DNA of 35,153 nucleotides from Oscillospiraceae bacterium (GTDB taxonomy: Bacteria; Bacillota; Clostridia; Oscillospirales; Oscillospiraceae): the NCBI GenBank assembly GCA_902787755.1, contig CADAHL010000014.1:1-35153 (forward strand). The letters run 5' to 3'. How positions within the stretch are numbered: position 1 is the first letter of the stretch; the number at the start of each line of letters is the position of its first letter. Position numbers and translations under genes: made by a program. Shown here piece after piece: positions 15,402-22,226 of this stretch. The notes below the pieces were generated by a model. The model had not been told where the DNA came from, searched no databases, and saw nothing but the letters and a program-made list of their open reading frames with translations.

Positions 15402-16458
15402 AACGCTGATCGCCGCCATCCGTGAGCTGCGGCCGGAGCCGGTGAAGCTGATGGAGGTCTGCGGCACCCATACCCACGCCATCGCCCGCTCCGGGATCAA
15501 ATCGGTGCTGCCGGAGGGCGTGGAGCTGCTCAGCGGGCCGGGCTGCCCGGTCTGCGTCACCCCGACGGAGGTCATCGATCAGATCCTGAGCCTGAGCATG
15601 GAGCCGGGCGTCATCATCGCCAGCTACGGCGATATGCTGCGGGTGCCCGGGAGCAGACCCGGAGACAGCCTCCAGCGCCGCCGGGCCCTGGGCGCCAGGG
15701 TGGAGATCGTCTATTCCCCCATGGACGCCATCGAGATCGCAAAACAGAACCCCGCGAAGGAAGTGGTCTTCCTGGGCGTGGGCTTTGAGACCACCGCCCC
15801 CGGCACGGCCATCGCCGCGCTGACGGCGGCGGAGCAGGGCGTGAGGAATTTTACCGTCTGGTCCCTGCTCAAGCGGGTGGAGCCGGCCCTGCGGGCGCTG
15901 CTCCGATCCGAGAATTTCCAGGTCAAGGGCTTCCTCTGCCCGGGCCATGTGGCCACCATCATCGGTGCCGAGGGCTTCCGGTACCTGCCCGAGGAATACG
16001 GCATGCCGGCGGTAATCTCCGGCTTCGAGCCGGAGGATATCCTGCTGGCGGTGTATCATCTGCTGCGGCAACTGAAGGAGGGCTCGCCCCGGGTGGAGAA
16101 CGACTATCCCCGGGCCGTTTCGGCAAAGGGGAATCTGCTGGCCCAGGGGATCATGGCCCGGTGCCTGGCGCCCCGGACGGATCTGTGGCGGGGCCTGGGA
16201 GAGATCCCGGACAGCGGCCTGGGGCTGCGGCCACAGCTGCGGGAGCAGGACGCCCAGGTGAGATTCGGCCTGGAGCGGCTGCCCGCGCCCAAGCCCACGG
16301 CCTGCCGCTGCGGCGAGGTCATCACCGGACGGCTGAGGCCGGCCGACTGCCCCCTGTTCGGCAAGCGCTGTACCCCGGAGGATCCGGTGGGGCCCTGCAT
16401 GGTCTCCTCGGAGGGAGCCTGCAGCGCGGCGTATCTGTACCGGCCTGCTTCCCCCTAA
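15388..16458 (+). CDS. hypD: Hydrogenase maturation Fe-S protein HypD
   Basis: The 356-residue protein is the scaffold and redox partner for Fe(CN)2CO assembly. Family motifs are present: C25 in MEVCGTHTH, C53 and C56 in GPGCPVC, the GFETTAPGT motif (about 138-146), and a C-terminal cysteine set (CRCGEVITG, DCPLFGKRC, GPCMVSSEGAC) that ligates the [4Fe-4S] cluster. The start overlaps hypC by 14 bp. The last four residues and the stop codon lie inside a palindromic repeat (16448-16464), so the repeat has become the end of the gene. Confidence 0.96.
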   Translation: MPSAETLIAAIRELRPEPVKLMEVCGTHTHAIARSGIKSVLPEGVELLSGPGCPVCVTPTEVIDQILSLSMEPGVIIASYGDMLRVPGSRPGDSLQRRRALGARVEIVYSPMDAIEIAKQNPAKEVVFLGVGFETTAPGTAIAALTAAEQGVRNFTVWSLLKRVEPALRALLRSENFQVKGFLCPGHVATIIGAEGFRYLPEEYGMPAVISGFEPEDILLAVYHLLRQLKEGSPRVENDYPRAVSAKGNLLAQGIMARCLAPRTDLWRGLGEIPDSGLGLRPQLREQDAQVRFGLERLPAPKPTACRCGEVITGRLRPADCPLFGKRCTPEDPVGPCMVSSEGACSAAYLYRPASP

Positions 16459-16541
16459 GGGGAGAATGACCGATAGGGGCTGTCTCGAAACCGACACCCC
16501 TTCAGTCAGCCCGATGGCTGACAGCTCCCCCGGAGGGGGAG
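16448..16541. repeat. Palindromic element between hypD and hypE
   Basis: The 94-bp element is bounded by CTTCCCCCTAAGGGGAG (16448-16464) and CTCCCCCGGAGGGGGAG (16525-16541), with an inner hairpin GTCAGCC-CGAT-GGCTGAC (16505-16522). The end palindromes match those of the element at 1821-1958, but the interior differs. The hypD stop TAA lies in the first palindrome, and the hypE ribosome binding site begins just after the second. Confidence 0.8.
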
Positions 16542-16564
16542 CCAAAAAGGAAGATAGATTGAAA

Positions 16565-17563
16565 ATGGACGAGATCATTACTCTTGACTATGGCAGCGGG
16601 GGGAAGAAGACCTCCCGGCTGATCGAACAGCAGATCCTGCCCGCCCTGGGCAATCCCGCCCTCAGCGCCCTGGGGGATGGAGCCCTGCTCCCCGGCGGGG
16701 ACCGGTTGGTATTCTCCACCGACAGCTTCGTGGTCTCTCCCCTGTTTTTCCCCGGGGGAGACATCGGGAAGCTCTCGGTCTGCGGCACCGTCAACGACAT
16801 CGCCATGTGCGGCGGGGAGCCTAAATATCTCAGCTGCGCTTTCATCCTGGAGGAAGGCTTTCCCATGGAGAACCTGGAGAAGATCATCGCCTCCATGGCC
16901 GGGGCCTGTGAGAAGGCGGGGGTCCAGATCGTCACCGGCGACACCAAGGTGGTGGAGAAGGGTCGGGGCGACGGGCTGTATATCAACACCGCCGGGATCG
17001 GCGTTCTCCGGTATCCCGGGCTGAGTCCCCGGAACCTGCGGCCCGGCGACGCGGTGCTGATCTCCGGCACCATGGGCGACCACGGCGCCACGGTGATGCT
17101 CGCCCGCAGCGGTATGCTGGAGGGGGAGCTGCGCTCCGACTGCGCTTGCCTCAACCACATGGCCCTGGATCTGCTGGACAAGGTCCCCGGGGTCCGGGTG
17201 CTCCGGGATCCCACCCGGGGCGGCGTGGCCACCACCCTCAACGAGTTCGTGGAGGGCTCGGAGCTGGGGATCGAGCTGATAGAACGGGCCCTGCCGGTGC
17301 GCCCGGCGGTCCATGCCGCCTGCGAGATGCTGGGGCTGGATCCGCTGTACTGCGCCAACGAGGGAAAGCTGCTGGCGGTGGTGCCGGAGGAACAGACGGA
17401 GGCGGCCCTCGCGGTGCTGAGAAGCCACGAGGAGGGAGCAAACGCCGTCTGCATCGGTTCTGTCACCGGAGATTTCCCCGGCCGGGTCGTGATGAAAACG
17501 CCTTTGGGCGGCCGAAGGATCCTTCAGAAGCTCACCGGCGCCCAGCTGCCCCGGATCTGCTGA
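16565..17563 (+). CDS. hypE: Hydrogenase maturation protein HypE
   Basis: The 332-residue protein dehydrates the thiocarbamate made by HypF into thiocyanate, giving the CN ligand. It has the PurM/AIR-synthase fold: start MDEIITLDYGSGGKKT, FSTDSFVVSP, GDTKVVEKG and DPTRGGVATTLNE. It ends in PRIC, whose C-terminal cysteine carries the cyanide group. The ATG at 16565 gives the conserved N terminus. A TTG two codons upstream (16559) sits closer to the ribosome binding site AAGGAAG and is a real alternative. It is separated from hypD only by the palindromic element. Confidence 0.95.
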   Translation: MDEIITLDYGSGGKKTSRLIEQQILPALGNPALSALGDGALLPGGDRLVFSTDSFVVSPLFFPGGDIGKLSVCGTVNDIAMCGGEPKYLSCAFILEEGFPMENLEKIIASMAGACEKAGVQIVTGDTKVVEKGRGDGLYINTAGIGVLRYPGLSPRNLRPGDAVLISGTMGDHGATVMLARSGMLEGELRSDCACLNHMALDLLDKVPGVRVLRDPTRGGVATTLNEFVEGSELGIELIERALPVRPAVHAACEMLGLDPLYCANEGKLLAVVPEEQTEAALAVLRSHEEGANAVCIGSVTGDFPGRVVMKTPLGGRRILQKLTGAQLPRIC

Positions 17564-17640
17564 GAGGAACGGCCCCTGCGATAGGGCGGGCGTTTTTCGC
17601 ATTCGCCGGAGACCACGCGGCATCCGACGGGGTTCCGCGC

Positions 17641-17678
17641 GGGCGACCGCAAGGGCGAAGCGAAGCGGAGGGTCGCCC
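17641..17678. repeat. Hairpin repeat downstream of hypE
   Basis: GGGCGACC (17641-17648) and GGTCGCCC (17671-17678) form a stem, followed by CCTACA as in the GTAGGGGC repeats at the window start (opposite orientation). No gene is seen between 17564 and 17831. Confidence 0.6.
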
Positions 17679-17715
17679 CTACAGCCGGACCACCGGGCCC
17701 TGCGATGATCAATCC

Positions 17716-17770
17716 GTCGCGAAGCGACACCATAACGATTCACGATTCACTCTTCACTTTTCACTTTTAT
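17716..17770. repeat. Hairpin plus heptanucleotide array
   Basis: GTCGC-GAA-GCGAC (17716-17728) is followed by five 7-bp units (CGATTCA, CGATTCA, CTCTTCA, CTTTTCA, CTTTTAT) at 17736-17770. A hairpin-plus-array arrangement recurs at 31021-31130. Confidence 0.7.
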
Positions 17771-17780
17771 TCGTTTCCCC

Positions 17781-17793
17781 ATGGCGAGGCCAT
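17781..17793. promoter_or_regulatory. Possible operator before the hydrogenase operon
   Basis: ATGGC-GAG-GCCAT is a perfect inverted repeat just upstream of an AT-rich block with TATTAT and TATAAA (17800-17808). No good -35 is seen at the right distance, which could mean an activator or a non-standard promoter. It is a guess based on position. Confidence 0.3.
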
Positions 17794-17831
17794 TTACCAT
17801 ATTATAAATAATTCACAGAGAGGTGATTTAT

Positions 17832-18230
17832 TTGCAGGAGTACAAACGCATCGATATCCAGAAGGATCAGATCGTACCGATCGCGGAGCGGATGCGGAAA
17901 AACGGCGTGTACCTGGTGATGATCCACGGCTTCCTGAACAAAGAGGGGCTGCTGGACGTCTCCTGGGATTACGCGGTGGATCCGGCCATCGAATCCTACC
18001 ACGTGGTGGGCGAGATGGAGCTTCCCTCCATCGGAGAGATCTACGACACTGCCGCCACCTGGCCCGAGCGGGAGCTGAACGAGCTGTTCGGCGTGACCTT
18101 TGAGGGCCTGGACATGTCCGAACGGCTGTTCCTGCCCGAGGATATGCTGGAGACCCAGGGACGGGGCCATATCATGGTCACACCCCTGAGTGAGCTGGTG
18201 GACAACATGAAGAAGGAGGGCAAGGAATGA
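17832..18230 (+). CDS. Mbh-type hydrogenase NuoC-like subunit (MbhK-like)
   Basis: The 132-residue protein matches the 30-kDa (NuoC/HycE-N) subunit, with the conserved block LPSIGEIYDTAATWPERELNELFGVTFEGL, which packs against the large subunit in the peripheral arm. I chose TTG at 17832 because AGAGAGGTGAT, a strong ribosome binding site, lies about 6 bases before it; the GTG at 17823 falls inside that site. It is the first gene of a run of about 16 genes. Its stop overlaps the large-subunit start (ATGA). Together with the next genes it marks a group 4 membrane-bound hydrogenase. Confidence 0.88.
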   Translation: MQEYKRIDIQKDQIVPIAERMRKNGVYLVMIHGFLNKEGLLDVSWDYAVDPAIESYHVVGEMELPSIGEIYDTAATWPERELNELFGVTFEGLDMSERLFLPEDMLETQGRGHIMVTPLSELVDNMKKEGKE

Positions 18231-19309
18231 GCTACATCGTACCCATCGGGCCCTATCATCCCGCACTGGAGGAGCCGATCCACGCCAAGCTCTACACCGA
18301 GGGCGAGGTCATCAAGGACGCAAAGGTCTTTGTGGGCTATAACCACCGGGGCATCGAAAAGCTGGCCACCGAGCGCAACGCCATCCAGACCCTGGTGCTG
18401 GTGGAGCGCGTGTGCGGCATCTGCTCCCACTCCCACGCCCTGACCTACGCCATGTGCGTGGAGAGCATCAACGGCATCCAGGTCCCCAAGCGGGGCGACT
18501 ATATCCGCGTCATCACCGCAGAGCTGGAGCGGCTCCACTCCCACTTCCTGTGGCTGGGCATCGCCTGCCACATCATCGGCCATGACAGCATGTTCATGCA
18601 CATCTGGGACGAGCGGGAGCTGGTCATGGACATTCTGGAGAAGATGACCGGCAACCGGGTCAACTACGCCATGGTCACCATCGGCGGCTCCCGTCGGGAC
18701 ATCAGCGACGATCTCAGAAGGGAGATCCTGGACGCCTGCGACAAGCTGAAGGCCCCCCTGGATCGGATCACCGAGATCGCCGTCACCGACAAGACCATCG
18801 CCATGCGCACCAAGGGCGTGGGTGTTCTCACCCGGGAAGACGCCCTGCGGATGGGCGCAGTAGGCCCCCATGCCCGCGCCTCCGGCGTGGATATCGACGT
18901 GCGCCGGGACGCCCCCTACTCCGCCTACGGCGACTTTGAGTTCAATGTTCCCGTGGTGGACAGCGGCGACGTGTACGCCCGCGTGGTGGTCCGCGCCCTG
19001 GAGTGCTACGAGAGCATCAAGATCATCCGCCAGGCCCTGGAGAATCTGCCCGAAGGCCCCATCAACCTGGGCAACAAGCTGGTCAAGATCAAAGAGGGCA
19101 TGGCCGTCTGTCGGCACGAGGCCCCCAGAGGCCAGCTCAGCCACATGGTGGTGGGCGACGGCAGCCTGAACAACCACCGGGTCAGCGTCCACGTGCCCAG
19201 CTACAAGAACACCCCCACGGTGCCCTTCATGCTGCGTGGCAACACCGTGGCCGACGCCGGACTCATCATTGCCAGCATCGACCCCTGCTTCAGCTGCCTG
19301 GACCGCTGA
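18227..19309 (+). CDS. Group 4 [NiFe] hydrogenase large subunit (MbhL-like, NuoD homologue)
   Basis: This is the catalytic subunit that holds the NiFe centre. The 360 residues keep both Ni-binding motifs: RVCGICSHSH (C63, C66) and DPCFSC (C354, C357). It is therefore a true hydrogenase, not complex I and not the sulfur reductase relatives that have lost ligands. The N terminus YIVPIGPYHPALEEP is typical of group 4. The chain ends three residues after C357, so there is no C-terminal extension for a maturation protease to remove, and no such protease gene is seen nearby. The ATG overlaps the previous stop, and the stop overlaps the hypA start (TGATG). Confidence 0.95.
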   Translation: MSYIVPIGPYHPALEEPIHAKLYTEGEVIKDAKVFVGYNHRGIEKLATERNAIQTLVLVERVCGICSHSHALTYAMCVESINGIQVPKRGDYIRVITAELERLHSHFLWLGIACHIIGHDSMFMHIWDERELVMDILEKMTGNRVNYAMVTIGGSRRDISDDLRREILDACDKLKAPLDRITEIAVTDKTIAMRTKGVGVLTREDALRMGAVGPHARASGVDIDVRRDAPYSAYGDFEFNVPVVDSGDVYARVVVRALECYESIKIIRQALENLPEGPINLGNKLVKIKEGMAVCRHEAPRGQLSHMVVGDGSLNNHRVSVHVPSYKNTPTVPFMLRGNTVADAGLIIASIDPCFSCLDR

Positions 19310-19650
19310 TGCACGAGCTGGCTTTGACCGAGGGCATCCTGGAGATCGTCCGGGAGCAGGCGGAGAAAAACGGCTTCGACCGGGTGCTGGAGATCTCCCT
19401 GAAGGTGGGGGAATACTCCGGCGTGATCCCGGAGTGTCTGATGGAGTTTTTTCCCATCGCCTCCAAAGGGACCAGGGCCGAAGGCGCCAGGCTGCTGATC
19501 CAGCCGGTGCCCGCCTCCTTCCGCTGCCTCAGCTGCGGCTACGAGGGGCCCATCCCGCCCAGGACGGCCTGCTGCCCTGAGTGTGCTTCCACCGCCATCC
19601 GTATGGTGGCCGGCCGGGAGTTCTATGTGGAAAACTTAAAAGTCGAGTAG
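19309..19650 (+). CDS. hypA: Hydrogenase nickel insertion protein HypA
   Basis: The 113-residue protein begins MHELAL, where His2 is the nickel ligand, and has the zinc site C73, C76, C89, C92 (RCLSCGYEG then CPEC). HypA delivers nickel to the large subunit, usually with the GTPase HypB, which is not in this window. The ATG overlaps the stop of the large-subunit gene (TGATG), so its translation is coupled to that of its client. It lies between the large subunit and the Mrp-like genes, apart from hypFCDE. Confidence 0.95.
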   Translation: MHELALTEGILEIVREQAEKNGFDRVLEISLKVGEYSGVIPECLMEFFPIASKGTRAEGARLLIQPVPASFRCLSCGYEGPIPPRTACCPECASTAIRMVAGREFYVENLKVE

Positions 19651-19695
19651 AAAAACCGAGGAGACGATCCTCGGCAAGAAAGGAGAGGACTCACC

Positions 19696-20217
19696 TTGCA
19701 AAAGACGAAATTCCCCGCAGTCGTCGTGACCTTTATCCTCTGCTTTGCCTTCTGGCTGCTGCTGACCTGGTCCTTCGCGGTCCAGGAGCTGATAGCCGGT
19801 GCGGTGGTGAGCCTGGCGGTGGCTCTGTTTACAGCCCGCTTTTTCATCCATGAAAAGGCCTTCTGGCTGTGCAATCCCGTCAAGCTCTTCTCCGGCCTGT
19901 TCTTCTGGGTCTGCGTGTTCCCAGTGGAACTGGTGAAGGCCAACGTGGATATGGCCAGGCGCTGCTTCTCGGGATGCAGGAACATCAATCCCGGCATCGT
20001 GAAGGTGCCTGTGGATCTGAAGAGCGACTACGGCCAGGCGGCTCTGGCCAACGCCATCACCCTGACCCCCGGCACCATCACCATGGAGGTGGCCGAGGAG
20101 GAGGGACAGACCTACTACTACATCCATTGGATCGACGTTACGAAGCCCAGCGGCAAGGAAGCCGGAGACGCCATTAAGGGCACGCTGGAGAAAGGCTTAA
20201 GGAGGGTTTGGGAATGA
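19696..20217 (+). CDS. MrpE/MnhE-like antiporter subunit (MbhA-like)
   Basis: The 173-residue protein has two or three N-terminal membrane helices and a cytosolic domain with the family block DLKSDYGQAALANAITLTPG and EEEGQTYYYIHWIDV. It is the E subunit of Mrp Na+/H+ antiporters, equivalent to MbhA in archaeal membrane-bound hydrogenase. The start is TTG at 19696, with AAGGAGAGG about 8 bases before it. The 45-bp gap after hypA is the widest in this operon. The stop overlaps the next start (ATGA). Confidence 0.9.
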   Translation: MQKTKFPAVVVTFILCFAFWLLLTWSFAVQELIAGAVVSLAVALFTARFFIHEKAFWLCNPVKLFSGLFFWVCVFPVELVKANVDMARRCFSGCRNINPGIVKVPVDLKSDYGQAALANAITLTPGTITMEVAEEEGQTYYYIHWIDVTKPSGKEAGDAIKGTLEKGLRRVWE

Positions 20218-20486
20218 GCGAACTGGTTATCTTCGCGGTGTTTCTGGCCCTGCTGGCGGCACTGCTGATGGTGCGTGTGGCCAAAGGCCCCACCGCCGCC
20301 GACCGTATGGTGGCCGGCGACGCGGCGGATACCCTGATCTGCTGCGCCATGATCCTGTTCTCCCTGTTCAGCGGGAGAGGCATTTATCTGGATATCTCCA
20401 TCGTCTGCGCCGCCTTCGGCTTCATCGACACCATGCTGGTGGGACGCTACCTGGAGAAAGAGAGGGGGAAGAAGGATGGCAATTAG
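20214..20486 (+). CDS. MrpF/MnhF-like antiporter subunit (MbhB-like)
   Basis: The 90-residue protein has three predicted helices and the MrpF pattern RVAKGPTAADRMVAGDA. It corresponds to MbhB of the archaeal complex, where MrpE, F and G make the Na+-translocating side. The ATG at 20214 overlaps the previous stop, with AAGGAGGG about 8 bases before it. The last codons overlap the next gene by 11 bp. Confidence 0.9.
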   Translation: MSELVIFAVFLALLAALLMVRVAKGPTAADRMVAGDAADTLICCAMILFSLFSGRGIYLDISIVCAAFGFIDTMLVGRYLEKERGKKDGN

Positions 20487-20820
20487 GATCATCGTGGACC
20501 TTCTTCTGGTCATCGGCGCCGTGTTTGCCCTGGCGGGCACCATCGGCGTTCTGAAAATGCCCGATACCTACAGCCGGATGCAGGCCAGCACCTGCATCGC
20601 CACCCTGGGCATGCTGGGCGTGGCCCTGGGCGCGCTGCTGTACGCCATCTTTGTGATGCACTCCGCCGGCACCGCCGTCAAGGTGGCCCTGGTGGCGGGT
20701 CTGATCCTGGCGACCAACCCGGTTGGCTCCCACGCCATCGCCAAGGGCGCCTATAAGTCCGGCATCCGCCCCGAGAAGAAGATGGAAGTTGACGATTTGG
20801 GGAGGGATCTGTATGACTAA
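20476..20820 (+). CDS. MrpG/MnhG-like antiporter subunit (MbhC-like)
   Basis: The 114-residue protein has three helices and the MrpG signature AGTIGVLKMPDTYSRMQAST. It is equivalent to MbhC. It overlaps the genes on both sides, consistent with fixed subunit stoichiometry. Confidence 0.9.
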   Translation: MAIRIIVDLLLVIGAVFALAGTIGVLKMPDTYSRMQASTCIATLGMLGVALGALLYAIFVMHSAGTAVKVALVAGLILATNPVGSHAIAKGAYKSGIRPEKKMEVDDLGRDLYD

Positions 20821-21067
20821 TCTGCTTGTGATCCTGAACGTCCTGGTGGTTCTGGGCCTGGTGGTCTCCGCCATCCTGGCGATCCACTTTGAGAACCTGC
20901 TGTCCTCCGTGATCGCCCTGGGCGTCACGGGCCTGTTCGCCGCGGCGGAATTTCTGCTGCTGCACGCCCCGGACGTGGCGATCTCCGAGGCCGCCGTGGG
21001 CGCGGCCCTGACCCCGCTGATCTTCATCGTCACCCTGAGAAAGATCAAAGGAGGGGACGGGAAATGA
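20813..21067 (+). CDS. MbhD-like antiporter subunit (DUF4040)
   Basis: The 84-residue protein has three helices and the conserved block LLHAPDVAISEAAVGAALTP, found in MbhD and in the C-terminal region of MrpA. In the Mrp antiporters this part is fused into MrpA; here, as in Mbh, it is free. The ATG at 20813 has GGGGAGGG before it. It overlaps both neighbours. Confidence 0.9.
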   Translation: MTNLLVILNVLVVLGLVVSAILAIHFENLLSSVIALGVTGLFAAAEFLLLHAPDVAISEAAVGAALTPLIFIVTLRKIKGGDGK

Positions 21068-21426
21068 AAAAATTCCTGACCTGGGTCTGCCTGGGCGTGA
21101 TCCTCTTCGCCTGCCTGTACGGAGCCGTTCAGATGGGCTCCCTTCCCCGGACCTACGAGGGCGGGGAGGCGGCGGTGAGCGTGTACGAGCTCCAGCAGAA
21201 CCCCGAGGCCTATGACGATTCCCACGCCAACGGCGCGGCCGACGCCATCGTCCAGCAGAACCTGGCCGAGACCCACGCGGTCAACGACGTGACCAGCATC
21301 GTCTTCGACTTCCGTGGTTACGATACCATGGGCGAGGCCTTCATTCTCATCACCGCCGTGGCCGGCAGCGCGGTCATCCTGTTTACCAAGAAAGAGAAAA
21401 AGGAGGGCGAGGCTGATGAAAAATGA
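21064..21426 (+). CDS. MbhE-like antiporter subunit
   Basis: The 120-residue protein has one helix at each end around a soluble loop. It contains HAVNDVTSIVFDFRGYDTMG, the hallmark of MbhE and the C terminus of MrpA, with an acidic/aromatic FRGYDT motif. The start overlaps the previous stop (ATGA) and the end overlaps the MrpB-like start. Confidence 0.88.
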   Translation: MKKFLTWVCLGVILFACLYGAVQMGSLPRTYEGGEAAVSVYELQQNPEAYDDSHANGAADAIVQQNLAETHAVNDVTSIVFDFRGYDTMGEAFILITAVAGSAVILFTKKEKKEGEADEK

Positions 21427-21865
21427 GAACATCCGCGTGAAAAACGTAGTCCAGTCCTCCGGCTGCGACTATATGCTCCCCTTCGCCCTGACCTACCTGG
21501 TATACATCATCCTCCACGGACATCTCTCTCCTGGCGGCGGCTTCCAGGGCGGCGTCCTGGTGGTGGGCGTGGTGGTCCTGATCTATCTGGGCCACGGCTA
21601 TGAGACCACGGTGCGCACCCTGAGCGCCAACCTTCTGCACGACACCGAGGGCTTTGCCTCCGTGGTGTACGTGGCCCTGGCCATGATGGGCGTGGCCGTG
21701 GGCGCTCAGTTCTGCCAGAATATCCTGTATCAGCAGGGGAACATCGGCGACCTGTACAGCACCGGCACCATTCTGCTGATGAACGTCACCGTAGGCGTCA
21801 AGGTCTTCACCGGCATCGGCTCCATCGCCCTGCTGATGCTGGGCCTTGTGAACGAGAAAGCGTGA
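21416..21865 (+). CDS. MrpB/MnhB-like antiporter subunit (MbhF-like)
   Basis: The 149-residue protein has four predicted helices and the MrpB motif HGHLSPGGGFQGGV between helices one and two. It is equivalent to MbhF. AAGGAGG lies before the ATG at 21416, which overlaps the end of the MbhE-like gene. Confidence 0.92.
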   Translation: MKNENIRVKNVVQSSGCDYMLPFALTYLVYIILHGHLSPGGGFQGGVLVVGVVVLIYLGHGYETTVRTLSANLLHDTEGFASVVYVALAMMGVAVGAQFCQNILYQQGNIGDLYSTGTILLMNVTVGVKVFTGIGSIALLMLGLVNEKA

Positions 21866-21875
21866 GGTGAGAGAT

Positions 21876-22226
21876 ATGATCGTATTCAACTACATCGCTT
21901 CCTTCTTCCTCATCGTTCTCGGCTTCTACTGCATCGTTGTCAAATACAACCTGGTCAAGACCGTGATCGGCCTGAGCATCGCGGACTACGGCGTGAACCT
22001 GCTGATCATCACCATCGGATTTAACCCGGGCGGCACCGCCCCCATCTTTACCCCCGGTGAGCTGACGCAGGCCAGCTACTTCGTCGATCCCATCCCCCAG
22101 GCCCTGACCCTGACCAGCATCGTCATCGGCGCCTGTGTCACCGCCATGAGCCTGGCTCTGGTCATCAAGCTCAAGGAGTCCTACGGCACCCTTGACACCC
22201 GCGAGATAAGGAGGCTGAGAGGATGA
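21876..22226 (+). CDS. MrpC/MnhC-like antiporter subunit (MbhG-like, NuoK homologue)
   Basis: The 116-residue protein has three helices with family features: IGLSIADYGVNLLI, and FVDPIPQALTLTSIVIGACVTAMSLAL near the C terminus. It is equivalent to MbhG and NuoK. I chose the ATG at 21876, since GAGGTGA lies 5 bases before it; a GTG at 21867 is inside that site. It overlaps the MrpD-like start (ATGA). Confidence 0.9.
   Translation: MIVFNYIASFFLIVLGFYCIVVKYNLVKTVIGLSIADYGVNLLIITIGFNPGGTAPIFTPGELTQASYFVDPIPQALTLTSIVIGACVTAMSLALVIKLKESYGTLDTREIRRLRG

Noticed and set aside
17781-17822. A standard sigma-A promoter before the hydrogenase operon
   Set aside because: TATTAT/TATAAA is present, but no -35-like box lies 16-18 bp upstream, so it was listed only as a possible operator region.
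18227-19309. Large subunit as complex I NuoD or as Mbs/Mbx sulfur reductase
   Set aside because: All four Ni-binding cysteines are present, and hyp genes surround it.
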